Source: Candidatus Nitrospira nitrificans
Lineage (GTDB): Bacteria; Nitrospirota; Nitrospiria; Nitrospirales; Nitrospiraceae
DNA length: 64,000 nucleotides
Reading direction: 5' to 3'
NCBI RefSeq assembly: GCF_001458775.1
Contig: NZ_CZPZ01000004.1
Coordinates: 62,001 to 126,000, forward strand
Shown: positions 46,431 to 54,337 of the stretch, piece by piece
Layout of the letters: each line of letters opens with the position of its first letter
Numbering within the stretch: the stretch's first letter is position 1
The notes under the pieces: model-generated
What the model saw: the letters and a program-made list of their open reading frames with translations, nothing else
The model's database searches: none
Told to the model about the DNA's origin: nothing
Program-made: the position numbers and the translations under genes

Positions 46431-47492
46431 TTGCCTGTACGGGTTGTTGAGCCAATTCCAAAGAATTCCACTCGTAGCGCTCTTGCCGATTGGCTTGAGC
46501 TCAGTGCGCTCTCATCTGACAGAAAGCAAGTGAGTGAAGCTGATCTAATTGGGCTACACGAGCTATATGGCGGAGACAGTGTTGCCACATTACGGTCTGA
46601 ACCAGAGACCGGAGAAGTTCTTGATGAATCAATTCTTGAGACGATGCAGGAACAATCCCTACAGGCTGTTGTGGAAGAAATCATGTACCGGGCAGAAGTT
46701 CTACAGGGGTGCTACCCTTTCAAGGTAAAGCCGCGGGGCATTCTCCTTGCTGAGTCAACGGGGGAAGAGCAGTTAACTATCGGAGAATGGGTATACCTAT
46801 TCTGTCTGTTATCCTCGGCTATTAGAGAAGGGGGTCTGCAAACAACGGATGAGAGTATAGAAACTCGCATAGCTTCTCTGTTTCAAGTATGTGCGTGTCT
46901 GGCTGCTGTTGGGTATCTTTCTGGAACTGCATCTTCTTTTGGGTTTCCTCGAGCCCAAGGGAATGCCTTCCTACCCGCCCTACAACTTGCCTACAAGGAG
47001 TTTGGTGAGGGCACTGTCAGAAGTGATGACAATGTTCCTCCTGGATTCCCATCTGATCTTAAAGATGGAGGAATTGATGTAATTGCATGGCGGGATTTTC
47101 CTGATAAGTTGCCAGGTAAACTTTATCTGCTGGGGCAATGCGCATCTGGGAAGAATTGGAAATCCAAACCTGTACGGACATACATAAAGTCCTTTCACGG
47201 GAATTGGTTCACTGGGACCCCTGCTAGCGAACCGATCGAGGCACTTTTTATCCCATTCACATTCCATCATGAGTTACAAGATAGTGATGAGGAGGATTTT
47301 TCTACCCGTCGCCGAAATGCCTTTCATTATGAGACGAGGACATTTGGTGTCATTCACGATCGATTTCGCCTTGCATACTTTGCTGGTCTAGGAAGCTCTT
47401 TGCCTCCGCAGAACCAGGGTGCTTTCAATGAGAACATTGACAAAGTGAAGGCGTGGGTAGGGGACGTGCTTGCCTTAATGCGCGGCAACTAG
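46431..47492 (+). CDS. Putative PD-(D/E)XK-type nuclease of the ParB-methylase cassette
   Basis: 353 residues from TTG 46431, with GGGGA 7 nt upstream and 2 nt after the ParB-like stop. The N-terminal half is helical (VYLFCLLSSAIREGG, FQVCACLAAVGYLSG). Then GFPRAQGNAFLPAL leads to GGIDVIAWRDFPD (Asp216) and LYLLGQCASGKNWKSK (Gln236, Lys241). An Asp in a beta-hairpin, followed ~20 residues later by (E/Q)xx..K on the next strand, is the arrangement of restriction-endonuclease-like folds. The canonical Lys two after Gln is Ala here, so Lys241 would have to serve. The nuclease call is inferred from motif and context. Confidence 0.55.
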   Translation: MPVRVVEPIPKNSTRSALADWLELSALSSDRKQVSEADLIGLHELYGGDSVATLRSEPETGEVLDESILETMQEQSLQAVVEEIMYRAEVLQGCYPFKVKPRGILLAESTGEEQLTIGEWVYLFCLLSSAIREGGLQTTDESIETRIASLFQVCACLAAVGYLSGTASSFGFPRAQGNAFLPALQLAYKEFGEGTVRSDDNVPPGFPSDLKDGGIDVIAWRDFPDKLPGKLYLLGQCASGKNWKSKPVRTYIKSFHGNWFTGTPASEPIEALFIPFTFHHELQDSDEEDFSTRRRNAFHYETRTFGVIHDRFRLAYFAGLGSSLPPQNQGAFNENIDKVKAWVGDVLALMRGN

Positions 47493-47543
47493 TGCGATAG
47501 GCATTGAAAGGTTCAGGACTTTCGACACAAGCACGAAGATAGT

Positions 47544-48422
47544 ATGAAACAAGATGCCTATGTTGGGAGAAACTCTCGTCGATCTGGGCAAATGATTAGG
47601 CATCTCAGTCCTTTCCGTTATCCAGGCGGGAAAAGCTGGCTCGCGGATCATGTTCGTCTATGGTTAAAAGCTCAGACTAATCGACCTAAAATATTGGTCG
47701 AACCATTTGGGGGAGGAGCGGGTACATCATTAATTGCCGTAAATGAGGGGCTAGTTGAAGAGGCTGTGTTCGCTGAGATCGATCCAGATGTTGCTGCTAC
47801 TTGGGAAACAGTATTGAACGGGCATGCAAGATGGCTAGCCAACACAATTAGCGCATTTCGAGTTACTAGAAAAAATGTTGAACGCGCTTTGAGCGAGATT
47901 CCCCAAAGTACCCATGAACGAGCTTTTCAATGCATACTTAGGAATCGGACGGCTCGTGGTGGTGTTTTGTCTGATGGTGCCGGCCTAATTCGCCGTGGTG
48001 AAAATGATAGAGGCCTGAAGTCTCGATGGTATCCTGAGACTCTTTCGAAGCGAATAGAGGTTATCTCGGGTTTGAAGAGTCAGTTGTGCTTTCTTCAAAG
48101 AGATGGCTTCAATGTTATTAATGAGTATTTGGATCGACCCGATACGGTGTTCTTTGTTGATCCCCCATATACTCAGGCCGCACGTCGTCTCTATCGATAT
48201 TGGGACATAGATCACGAAAACCTGTTTAGGTTATTGGGCGATGCTAAGGGTAAAGTGCTTATGACCTATGACGATACAAAGGAGGTTCGAGTGTGGGCTA
48301 GTCGTTGTAAGTTTAAGGTGCGAAGAATATCTATGCATACCACGCACCATCAGTATAAACGCGAATTGATGATTTCTCGTGATTTCAATTGGTTAAAAAT
48401 GAACCCCAGGCATAAAATCTGA
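47544..48422 (+). CDS. D12-class (Dam-like) N6-adenine DNA methyltransferase
   Basis: 292 residues; an in-frame ATG at 47592 (MIRHLSPFRYPGGK) is an alternative start. Motif X is FRYPGGKSWLADHV, motif I is LVEPFGGGAGTSL, and catalytic motif IV is FFVDPPYTQAARRLY. NRTARGG and KSRWYPETL fit target-recognition segments of this class. It should methylate adenine N6 in a specific sequence. The specificity is not predictable by eye. It is third in the AT-rich cassette, 51 nt after the putative nuclease gene, consistent with protection of self DNA. Confidence 0.9.
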   Translation: MKQDAYVGRNSRRSGQMIRHLSPFRYPGGKSWLADHVRLWLKAQTNRPKILVEPFGGGAGTSLIAVNEGLVEEAVFAEIDPDVAATWETVLNGHARWLANTISAFRVTRKNVERALSEIPQSTHERAFQCILRNRTARGGVLSDGAGLIRRGENDRGLKSRWYPETLSKRIEVISGLKSQLCFLQRDGFNVINEYLDRPDTVFFVDPPYTQAARRLYRYWDIDHENLFRLLGDAKGKVLMTYDDTKEVRVWASRCKFKVRRISMHTTHHQYKRELMISRDFNWLKMNPRHKI

Positions 48423-48840
48423 CACCCGCAGCTCACAACTTTACCTGAGAAGCTTTAAGAGATCGGACCCCGTTTCTATCATCCTGCTCAGTGATTGCAA
48501 GGCTCAAGTCTCTGCATATAATCAACTCTCACGCTGCCTTGTTGGGATGGCAGATGCACCAAGCAAGAAGTCGATCCACATCCCAGACGCTATTCTCTAG
48601 TAATGCTAATGAGCCGCACAAACCGATGAAATTGGCGAGCGCAGCTCGTAGCCTGCCGATGGCTGGGGAAGTAGTGCCGCTCGATGTACCCTGAATGGCA
48701 GACCTGTAGTGGTGTTGGTAGACTTGACAACTGCATCGAGATCACCAAAACTCGCCTGGCGTCCTAGAGAATGAGCTGCTTGGATACACTGATCGGTCTA
48801 ATCAATCGCGTTAGGTAGACAGCCGAAAAGAGGATACGCC

Positions 48841-49152
48841 ATGAAACAATGTCACCAACTTCTCGCAATCGCCTATATGGTTGCCAATGTCGTATCCATA
48901 ACAAATGCCTATGCTGGTCCTGAAATTACCGGCATTCCAAGGGGACCGGTTGACAAAGGCAAGGTCGCAATGGCAGAAAAGGCGAAATTATCTGCACAAT
49001 TATGCGGCCCGGGATGGACCCTGTCCGACGATCGTGAACATACCCAAGCGAGTTTCTTGTGCGTACCTGTAAAGCCAAAAGTACAATGCCCGCCGGATGC
49101 GCAGGTACTTGAAACGGACTATTCAATCGGCTGCGTCCCTAGGCCAAAGTAG
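48841..49152 (+). CDS. Small secreted cysteine-containing protein
   Basis: 103 residues. A signal peptide (~1-25, LLAIAYMVANVVSITNAYAG) precedes a short mature chain with four cysteines (AQLCGPGW, FLCVPV, VQCPPD, IGCVPR), able to form two disulfides. AAGAGGA precedes the ATG. No family is recognised. It stands alone at the right side of the accessory island. The 418 nt between the methylase and this gene show nothing I can support. Confidence 0.55.
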   Translation: MKQCHQLLAIAYMVANVVSITNAYAGPEITGIPRGPVDKGKVAMAEKAKLSAQLCGPGWTLSDDREHTQASFLCVPVKPKVQCPPDAQVLETDYSIGCVPRPK

Positions 49153-49220
49153 ATAAGCACCTGTTCAATGGATGATGCTGGTGGCATCAAGGCCGGGCAC
49201 GCGAGCCAAGGGAAGCGATA

Positions 49221-49451
49221 TTATGAATTCAGTTGCTGCATCCGTTTGATCGAGCAGTAGAGCGCATAGCCTTGGGCCACCATCCCGGTCACGAGTAACC
49301 CCAGCGCGGTCTGCAGCCAATGTGAAGCAGGATGGTCGAGTCCGTACATGCCGATGACGAACCCGAGAGCGATGGCGAGGATTCCGACGGATCGCGCGAT
49401 GACACCCCTCAGCCACCAATTGTCTGTCGAAGGGGTTTTGAGAGGCATCAT
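49221..49451 (-). CDS. Small two-helix membrane protein
   Basis: 76 residues with hydrophobic helices SVGILAIALGFVIGMYGL and WLQTALGLLVTGMVAQGYALY. The short N-terminus is polar (PLKTPSTDNWWLRG) and the tail is IKRMQQLNS. No family is recognised, and the ribosome site is weak. The helix pattern and absence of a better frame support it as a gene. Confidence 0.5.
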   Translation of the reverse strand: MMPLKTPSTDNWWLRGVIARSVGILAIALGFVIGMYGLDHPASHWLQTALGLLVTGMVAQGYALYCSIKRMQQLNS

Positions 49452-49539
49452 TGTTTCAGTCTACATACTTATAGACAGAGAGTCCAATCACACCTAGGGG
49501 ACAGCCCCGTTCCGATCATGAGCCCGAACAGTGGTGGGC

Positions 49540-49680
49540 TCAACGATCCGGCGGCCCCGACCCATCATCAGCAGCGGCACAGAGACCGGCCATCAGACCC
49601 AGCGTAAACGCGCTCATCACAAGCACGACGCCGGCACAGGGTCGTGCTCGATCAACAGAGTCTTGCCTATCAGACGGCAT
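49540..49680 (-). CDS. Possible small single-pass membrane protein (46 aa)
   Basis: ATG 49680 follows GGAAAG by 6 nt. The product starts MPSDRQDSVDRARPC, has one hydrophobic helix (AGVVLVMSAFTLGLMAGLCA) and ends AADDGSGPPDR. The frame is open further upstream. No family is recognised; support is limited to the helix and ribosome site. Confidence 0.35.
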   Translation of the reverse strand: MPSDRQDSVDRARPCAGVVLVMSAFTLGLMAGLCAAADDGSGPPDR

Positions 49681-49881
49681 GGTCATCTTTCCATTTTGCA
49701 CTCGCTGCGCTTGGAACCAACTATACCAAGAAGCAGGAAGAAGATAGCAGCCAGGGCTCAAGCAAACCTGCCTCGCACAAATCATTCTTGCAGTTTCATC
49801 CCCTCGCTTGACCAACTCTCATGATCCCGCTACTCTGGCCTCAGACGAAATCCTGGAAGAGAGTTCTACTGGAGATGACGC

Positions 49882-50916
49882 GTGATTCTGGTCACCGGTG
49901 GCGCCGGATATATTGGGTCTCACACCTGTGTCGAACTGCTCCAGGCGGGACACGACATTACCGCCTTCGATAATTTCTGCAACAGCCATCCTGAATCGCT
50001 GGAACGTGTACGACGTCTTACAGGGAAACAGCTCCGCCTCATCCGCGGCGACATCCGCGACCGAGCGGCGCTGGTGACGGCGCTGCGAGAAAGCGGGGCG
50101 CAATCGGTGATTCACTTTGCCGGCCTGAAGGCGGTCGGCCAGTCGGTCCAGCAACCACTGTCCTACTACGACAACAATGTCGTCGGCTCTTTGCGTTTAT
50201 TGGAGGCAATGGCAGTCTGTGGGGTCAAGACGCTGGTATTCAGTTCCTCCGCCACGGTGTACGGCGATCCGCAGCGGCTGCCGCTGACAGAAGATCATCC
50301 GCTCTCCGCCACCAATCCCTATGGACAAACGAAACTGACGGTGGAACACATGCTGCGGGATCTGCAGCGAAGCGATACTTCGTGGCGCATCGGGATTCTC
50401 CGCTACTTTAATCCGGTGGGCGCGCATGCGAGCGGGTTGATCGGCGAAGATCCACAGGGTACGCCGAACAACCTCATGCCCTTCGTAGCGCAGGTGGCGG
50501 TCGGCCTCCGCCCGCATCTGAACGTGTTCGGGAATGATTACACAACTCCGGACGGCACGGGTGTGCGCGACTATATCCATGTCGTGGATCTGGCCAGAGG
50601 ACATCTCAAAGCCCTGGACGCGCTCGGACAATCCACGCGCCAGGCGGAATGTCTCACGGTCAATCTTGGAACCGGAACCGGTTACAGCGTACTGGAGATC
50701 GTGCGGGCCTTCGAGCAGGCCAGCGGCCGACGGGTGGCGTACAAAGCTGCGCCTCGTCGGCCCGGCGACGTCGCAGCCTGTTACGCCGATCCCGGCAAGG
50801 CGGCTGCCCTCCTCGGCTGGCGGACTGAGCGAGGCCTCGCCGACATGTGCGCCGACACGTGGCGATGGCAGCGCCTCAATCCTCACGGGTACAATCTTCC
50901 TCACCCAGCGGCCTAA
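49882..50916 (+). CDS. galE: UDP-glucose 4-epimerase
   Basis: 344 residues from GTG 49882, with GGAG 7 nt upstream. Extended-SDR motifs are complete: NAD site VTGGAGYIGSHTCVELL, SSSATVYGDP carrying the catalytic Ser, YGQTK (YxxxK), and RYFNPVGAH, plus DYIHVVDLARGH. It interconverts UDP-glucose and UDP-galactose for surface polysaccharides. The first core gene after the accessory island. Confidence 0.95.
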   Translation: MILVTGGAGYIGSHTCVELLQAGHDITAFDNFCNSHPESLERVRRLTGKQLRLIRGDIRDRAALVTALRESGAQSVIHFAGLKAVGQSVQQPLSYYDNNVVGSLRLLEAMAVCGVKTLVFSSSATVYGDPQRLPLTEDHPLSATNPYGQTKLTVEHMLRDLQRSDTSWRIGILRYFNPVGAHASGLIGEDPQGTPNNLMPFVAQVAVGLRPHLNVFGNDYTTPDGTGVRDYIHVVDLARGHLKALDALGQSTRQAECLTVNLGTGTGYSVLEIVRAFEQASGRRVAYKAAPRRPGDVAACYADPGKAAALLGWRTERGLADMCADTWRWQRLNPHGYNLPHPAA

Positions 50917-50991
50917 GCCGTACCTATGGCGCTTCGCCGCGCCACAGGGTCATCGTGCAGCGAGCGGGTGTCATGATACACTGCCCTTCAG

Positions 50992-51456
50992 ATGTTCGAT
51001 GTCATCCTCTACCAACCGGAAATCCCCCCGAATACCGGCAATATTATCCGTCTTTGCGCCAATACCGGCGTCCGGCTTCACCTCGTGAGGCCGCTTGGTT
51101 TTGCCATGGATGATAAACAACTCGTGCGGGCCGGGCTGGACTATCATGAGTTCGCGGCGATCCGCACCTACGACGACTGGGCCGAATGTGCGGAGCGCTT
51201 CAAGGATCGCCGTCTATTCGCTATCTCCACAAAAGGAACCAGACGCTATGACCAGATCGACTATGCCAAAGACAACGTGTTTCTGTTCGGTCCGGAGACA
51301 CGCGGGCTCCCATCCACACTCCTTGAATCGTTTTCAGCGGAACGGCGCATCCGTGTCCCGATGCGCCCAGAGAGTCGCAGCCTCAATCTCTCAAACGCCG
51401 TCGCGGTAGTGGTCTACGAAGCCTGGCGGCAGATTGGGTTTGAGCAGGGGATCTGA
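50992..51456 (+). CDS. trmL: tRNA (cytidine/uridine-34 2'-O)-methyltransferase
   Basis: 154 residues of the minimal SPOUT (TrmL/YibK) type. It starts MFDVILYQPEIPPNTGNIIRLCANTG; the knot region shows FLFGPETRGLP and RIRVPMRPESRSLNLSNAVAVVVYEAWRQ. It methylates the wobble ribose of tRNA-Leu isoacceptors. It lies 75 nt after galE and 29 nt before the YdjM-like gene. Confidence 0.95.
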   Translation: MFDVILYQPEIPPNTGNIIRLCANTGVRLHLVRPLGFAMDDKQLVRAGLDYHEFAAIRTYDDWAECAERFKDRRLFAISTKGTRRYDQIDYAKDNVFLFGPETRGLPSTLLESFSAERRIRVPMRPESRSLNLSNAVAVVVYEAWRQIGFEQGI

Positions 51457-51485
51457 CGTTCGTCCGTTTCGAAAAAGGCAGCTGC

Positions 51486-52052
51486 ATGGCCTCGGCATTC
51501 TCCCACGCGTTCGTTGCCCTCGCACTCGGCAAGGCCCCTCGACATCCTCTCTTCACCTGGCCGGTCTTGTTCCTGGGCATGGCCTGTTCAATTGTGCCGG
51601 ATCTGGATGTCATCGGCTTTTCCTTCGGGATTCAATACGGTGATCTGTGGGGCCATCGTGGCCTGACCCATTCGCTCTTCTTCGCCGGCCTCCTGAGTGC
51701 CGTTCTCACGGGTATCTGGCACCGACAGCAGTCGACGGCTGCACGGATGAGCCTTTTCGTCTATTTCTTCCTCTGCACCGCGTCACATGGTGTGCTCGAT
51801 GCATTGACCGACGGCGGGCTCGGTGTGGCGTTCCTTTCCCCGTTCGATACCAGCCGATATTTTTTCGCGGCCCGACCGGTTGCCGTTTCTCCGATCGGCA
51901 TCCACGCATTTTTCAGCGAGAAGGCTTTCCACGTGCTCGCCAGCGAGGTGCAATGGATCTGGCTCCCAACCATGGCGGGGCTCTTGATCGTTCGCCTGCT
52001 ACAATCTGTGCGGTCGGTTCAACGAACGGTACCGCAAGCACCGAAAGAATGA
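51486..52052 (+). CDS. YdjM-like membrane-bound metal-dependent hydrolase family protein
   Basis: 188 residues. It starts MASAFSHAFVALALG; the HAF, PDLDVI, WGHRGLTHSLFFA and ASHGVLDALTDGG motifs supply the His/Asp metal-site pattern of the LexA-regulated YdjM/DUF457 family. Four to five hydrophobic helices place it in the inner membrane. The family has no well-defined biochemical role. It follows trmL, probably in one transcript with galE. Confidence 0.8.
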   Translation: MASAFSHAFVALALGKAPRHPLFTWPVLFLGMACSIVPDLDVIGFSFGIQYGDLWGHRGLTHSLFFAGLLSAVLTGIWHRQQSTAARMSLFVYFFLCTASHGVLDALTDGGLGVAFLSPFDTSRYFFAARPVAVSPIGIHAFFSEKAFHVLASEVQWIWLPTMAGLLIVRLLQSVRSVQRTVPQAPKE

Positions 52053-52204
52053 TCGGCATCTTGGAGAAATCGACCGGCTATGGCACGAATGTGCCGTTCC
52101 GGATAATTGGTTGGCTGCGTGCCTGCCAAGATGGAGATTCCGCCCAATCCATCGATCCCATTTGCCGCATCCCCTAGCTCGACAAGCGAATAGGGCTAGA
52201 GCGG

Positions 52205-52381
52205 TTATCTGAGATATCGACCATACAAGAAGGCGACAAACTGCTTGGCTCCGCGCATTCTATTCCTGATGTTGTCTTCCGTGACACTGCCTTGTCGCAG
52301 TTGTTTTTCAAACCTGATCAATGCATCCTTCAATTCTCTTCTTAATTCTTTCTCGATTACTCGATCCAACACGCTTGGCAT
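52205..52381 (-). CDS. Small basic protein of unknown function (58 aa)
   Basis: A 59-codon frame from ATG 52381 with the excellent ribosome site GGGAGGA (7 nt upstream). The product starts MPSVLDRVIEKELRRELKDA, is highly charged and helical, and ends AKQFVAFLYGRYLR. Its DNA is AT-richer than the flanking genes. It is alone in the ~490-nt space between the YdjM-like gene and the 596-aa gene. No family is recognised. Confidence 0.55.
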   Translation of the reverse strand: MPSVLDRVIEKELRRELKDALIRFEKQLRQGSVTEDNIRNRMRGAKQFVAFLYGRYLR

Positions 52382-52546
52382 AATATTCCTCCCTGATTAA
52401 TTTCCTCGGATCCACTCCGATCAGGACTCGATCTGAACGGTGGCGCACGGAGACCAATTTGTAAATTCTACCGAACTCATCAGAGACAAGCCAGTTCTTA
52501 CACCAGGAAGCACCAGCTCAACAAAAGACTCCTCCTTCGGGCAAGT

Positions 52547-54337
52547 CTAGAGCCGCCTGACATGGAACAACGTAAGCCCTGTTTTTACCCTGGCCTTGGG
52601 TAGAATCGTCTTATGCATGAGAAACGTTGGAAGTGAGGCTACCGATTCATCCCAATGGACCAGCAACCGCGACGGTTCCTGCCTCAGCAGCTCCCCTAGT
52701 CGAACCGGGCCAACAACAAAGGCCTCACCACCCCGTCGTAACATGTGACTCAATCTCGCAATGATCGCGCTCATGGTCGTCGAAGAATCAAAGGAGCCAT
52801 ACGGCAACCACTGATAAATCAGGTCGTACAGTTCGCGGCTCTCCGGGGACTTCTCGCTCCTATCAACGGCTACCATTCGGATTCGTTGCAACCAATCCCA
52901 TCGTTGCACTTCGGCACACTGAGTCCAAAGCTGCTGGGCTTGACGCTGCGCATAGGCCACGTGGTGAACATGCACGGTATAGTCACGTGGCCGGTCAAAG
53001 AGAATGCACGTGGCAATGACCGCATCCCCGTTGGCAATAAGCACACGCTCTGCCCGTGATCGCAACCTTCCGATCTCGCGATCCTGCTCGCCAAGATCGT
53101 CGAGGTAGTCGGCAACAAACGATTGAGCAGCGAGTTCGCCGATCTCCTGGTCGTCTTCTGGAAATAAGGGGACCGCCTCGAAGGCTTCGACGGGAGCGAC
53201 TCTCGGAACGTTTGGCGCGAATACCCTGCGCCAATCGACCGGACTGATTGGACATTCGTCGGGCGGCGATGTCCTCACCGGAAGATCGGAAGGTAACGGC
53301 ACGGTTAATTCCCTTTCGCGATCTTTGAGAATCAACGAACGCCCTTCGACGCGGAGGCTGCGATCCAGCGGAAGCACACGACGCCCGATCGAACTGACGT
53401 AGGGAAGACCCACCGGATCTTCAGCGAGGGTAGCCTTTTGAACAATCCCGTTTTTCACGGTGACACACAGCCCCTGGCTTTCCTCAAGATACCGAACGGG
53501 AGGATGCGGGACCGGCAGCCATTCAATACGATGCGACTTCGAAGGATTCATGAACGCCGTAAGCGGATCCTCAGCACCTACCGGCTGGGGCGTAAACACC
53601 CCACTGAACAAGCGAAAGGCCGCCTCGGACGGATAGGTTGGAATCCCGCGATACCGCAAGGGCCTCGGAGCGGAGCGTCCCTTGTTCTGATCGTCGTAGA
53701 GTCCACGAATCAGCTCGAACACGGCAGAGCCCGTCCCAGGCAACAACGATTTGAACAGTTCGACCACCGGAAGAAAGTCAATCTGGTCCCAGTGCATCGC
53801 TCCCATGCAAGCCATGAAGCGTGCCGTTTCAAATCCCCCACCATCCAAAACATACAAGGCATCTTTTCGCTGTCGAATCGTCGCCAGGCCTTTGGAGTCG
53901 ATCGCAAAATCCTCATCGCGATAAAACCACCGCACCTCCTCGATCGGGACTCGTAACGCCCCGGCCGCCAGAGCACGCAGATCATCCGGAGTGATCCGTT
54001 GCCAATCGGACCTCGAGGCGAGATTCAGCCTGATTTCATTCACGAGCCCATCGGGCTTAATTCCGACCCACCGTCCCCAATCCAGTCGGACTCGCGCTCG
54101 CCGCAGCAAGACTGTCCCGGGATCGGTCGAATCCCAGTCGCACTCATGCAAGGGATGGCCTGCCGGGTCTGTTTCGAGAAAACGTCGTCCATCAGGCCGA
54201 TAAAAAACGTGATGCCCGTTTGGACGCGTTTCAACCCGTGCGCCGATCTTGTCGAAGGACTCAGCGAGTGTACGTGTGGAAGGAAACCGGAGATGGCCTG
54301 GCGTGTGCAGGGCAAATGCAATGGCGTCCGAGGGCAT
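52547..54337 (-). CDS. Large protein of unknown function, possible C-terminal methyltransferase-like fold
   Basis: 596 residues; the ATG directly abuts the proA stop, so it is cotranscribed with proA. No named domain is recognised in the first ~420 residues, which contain scattered motifs such as DGGGFETARFMACMGAMHWDQ. Near ~430-560, DRPRDYTVHVHHVAYAQ, RELYDLIYQWLPYGSFDSS and LSHMLRRGGEAFVVGP resemble the late strands of a Rossmann methyltransferase, but the SAM-binding glycine motif is not seen. Probably soluble. No link to proline synthesis beyond position. Confidence 0.65.
   Translation of the reverse strand: MPSDAIAFALHTPGHLRFPSTRTLAESFDKIGARVETRPNGHHVFYRPDGRRFLETDPAGHPLHECDWDSTDPGTVLLRRARVRLDWGRWVGIKPDGLVNEIRLNLASRSDWQRITPDDLRALAAGALRVPIEEVRWFYRDEDFAIDSKGLATIRQRKDALYVLDGGGFETARFMACMGAMHWDQIDFLPVVELFKSLLPGTGSAVFELIRGLYDDQNKGRSAPRPLRYRGIPTYPSEAAFRLFSGVFTPQPVGAEDPLTAFMNPSKSHRIEWLPVPHPPVRYLEESQGLCVTVKNGIVQKATLAEDPVGLPYVSSIGRRVLPLDRSLRVEGRSLILKDRERELTVPLPSDLPVRTSPPDECPISPVDWRRVFAPNVPRVAPVEAFEAVPLFPEDDQEIGELAAQSFVADYLDDLGEQDREIGRLRSRAERVLIANGDAVIATCILFDRPRDYTVHVHHVAYAQRQAQQLWTQCAEVQRWDWLQRIRMVAVDRSEKSPESRELYDLIYQWLPYGSFDSSTTMSAIIARLSHMLRRGGEAFVVGPVRLGELLRQEPSRLLVHWDESVASLPTFLMHKTILPKARVKTGLTLFHVRRL

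Noticed and set aside
48491-48694. 67-residue frame downstream of the methylase
   Set aside because: No ribosome site, low-complexity sequence, no domain; the 48423-48840 stretch is treated as non-coding.
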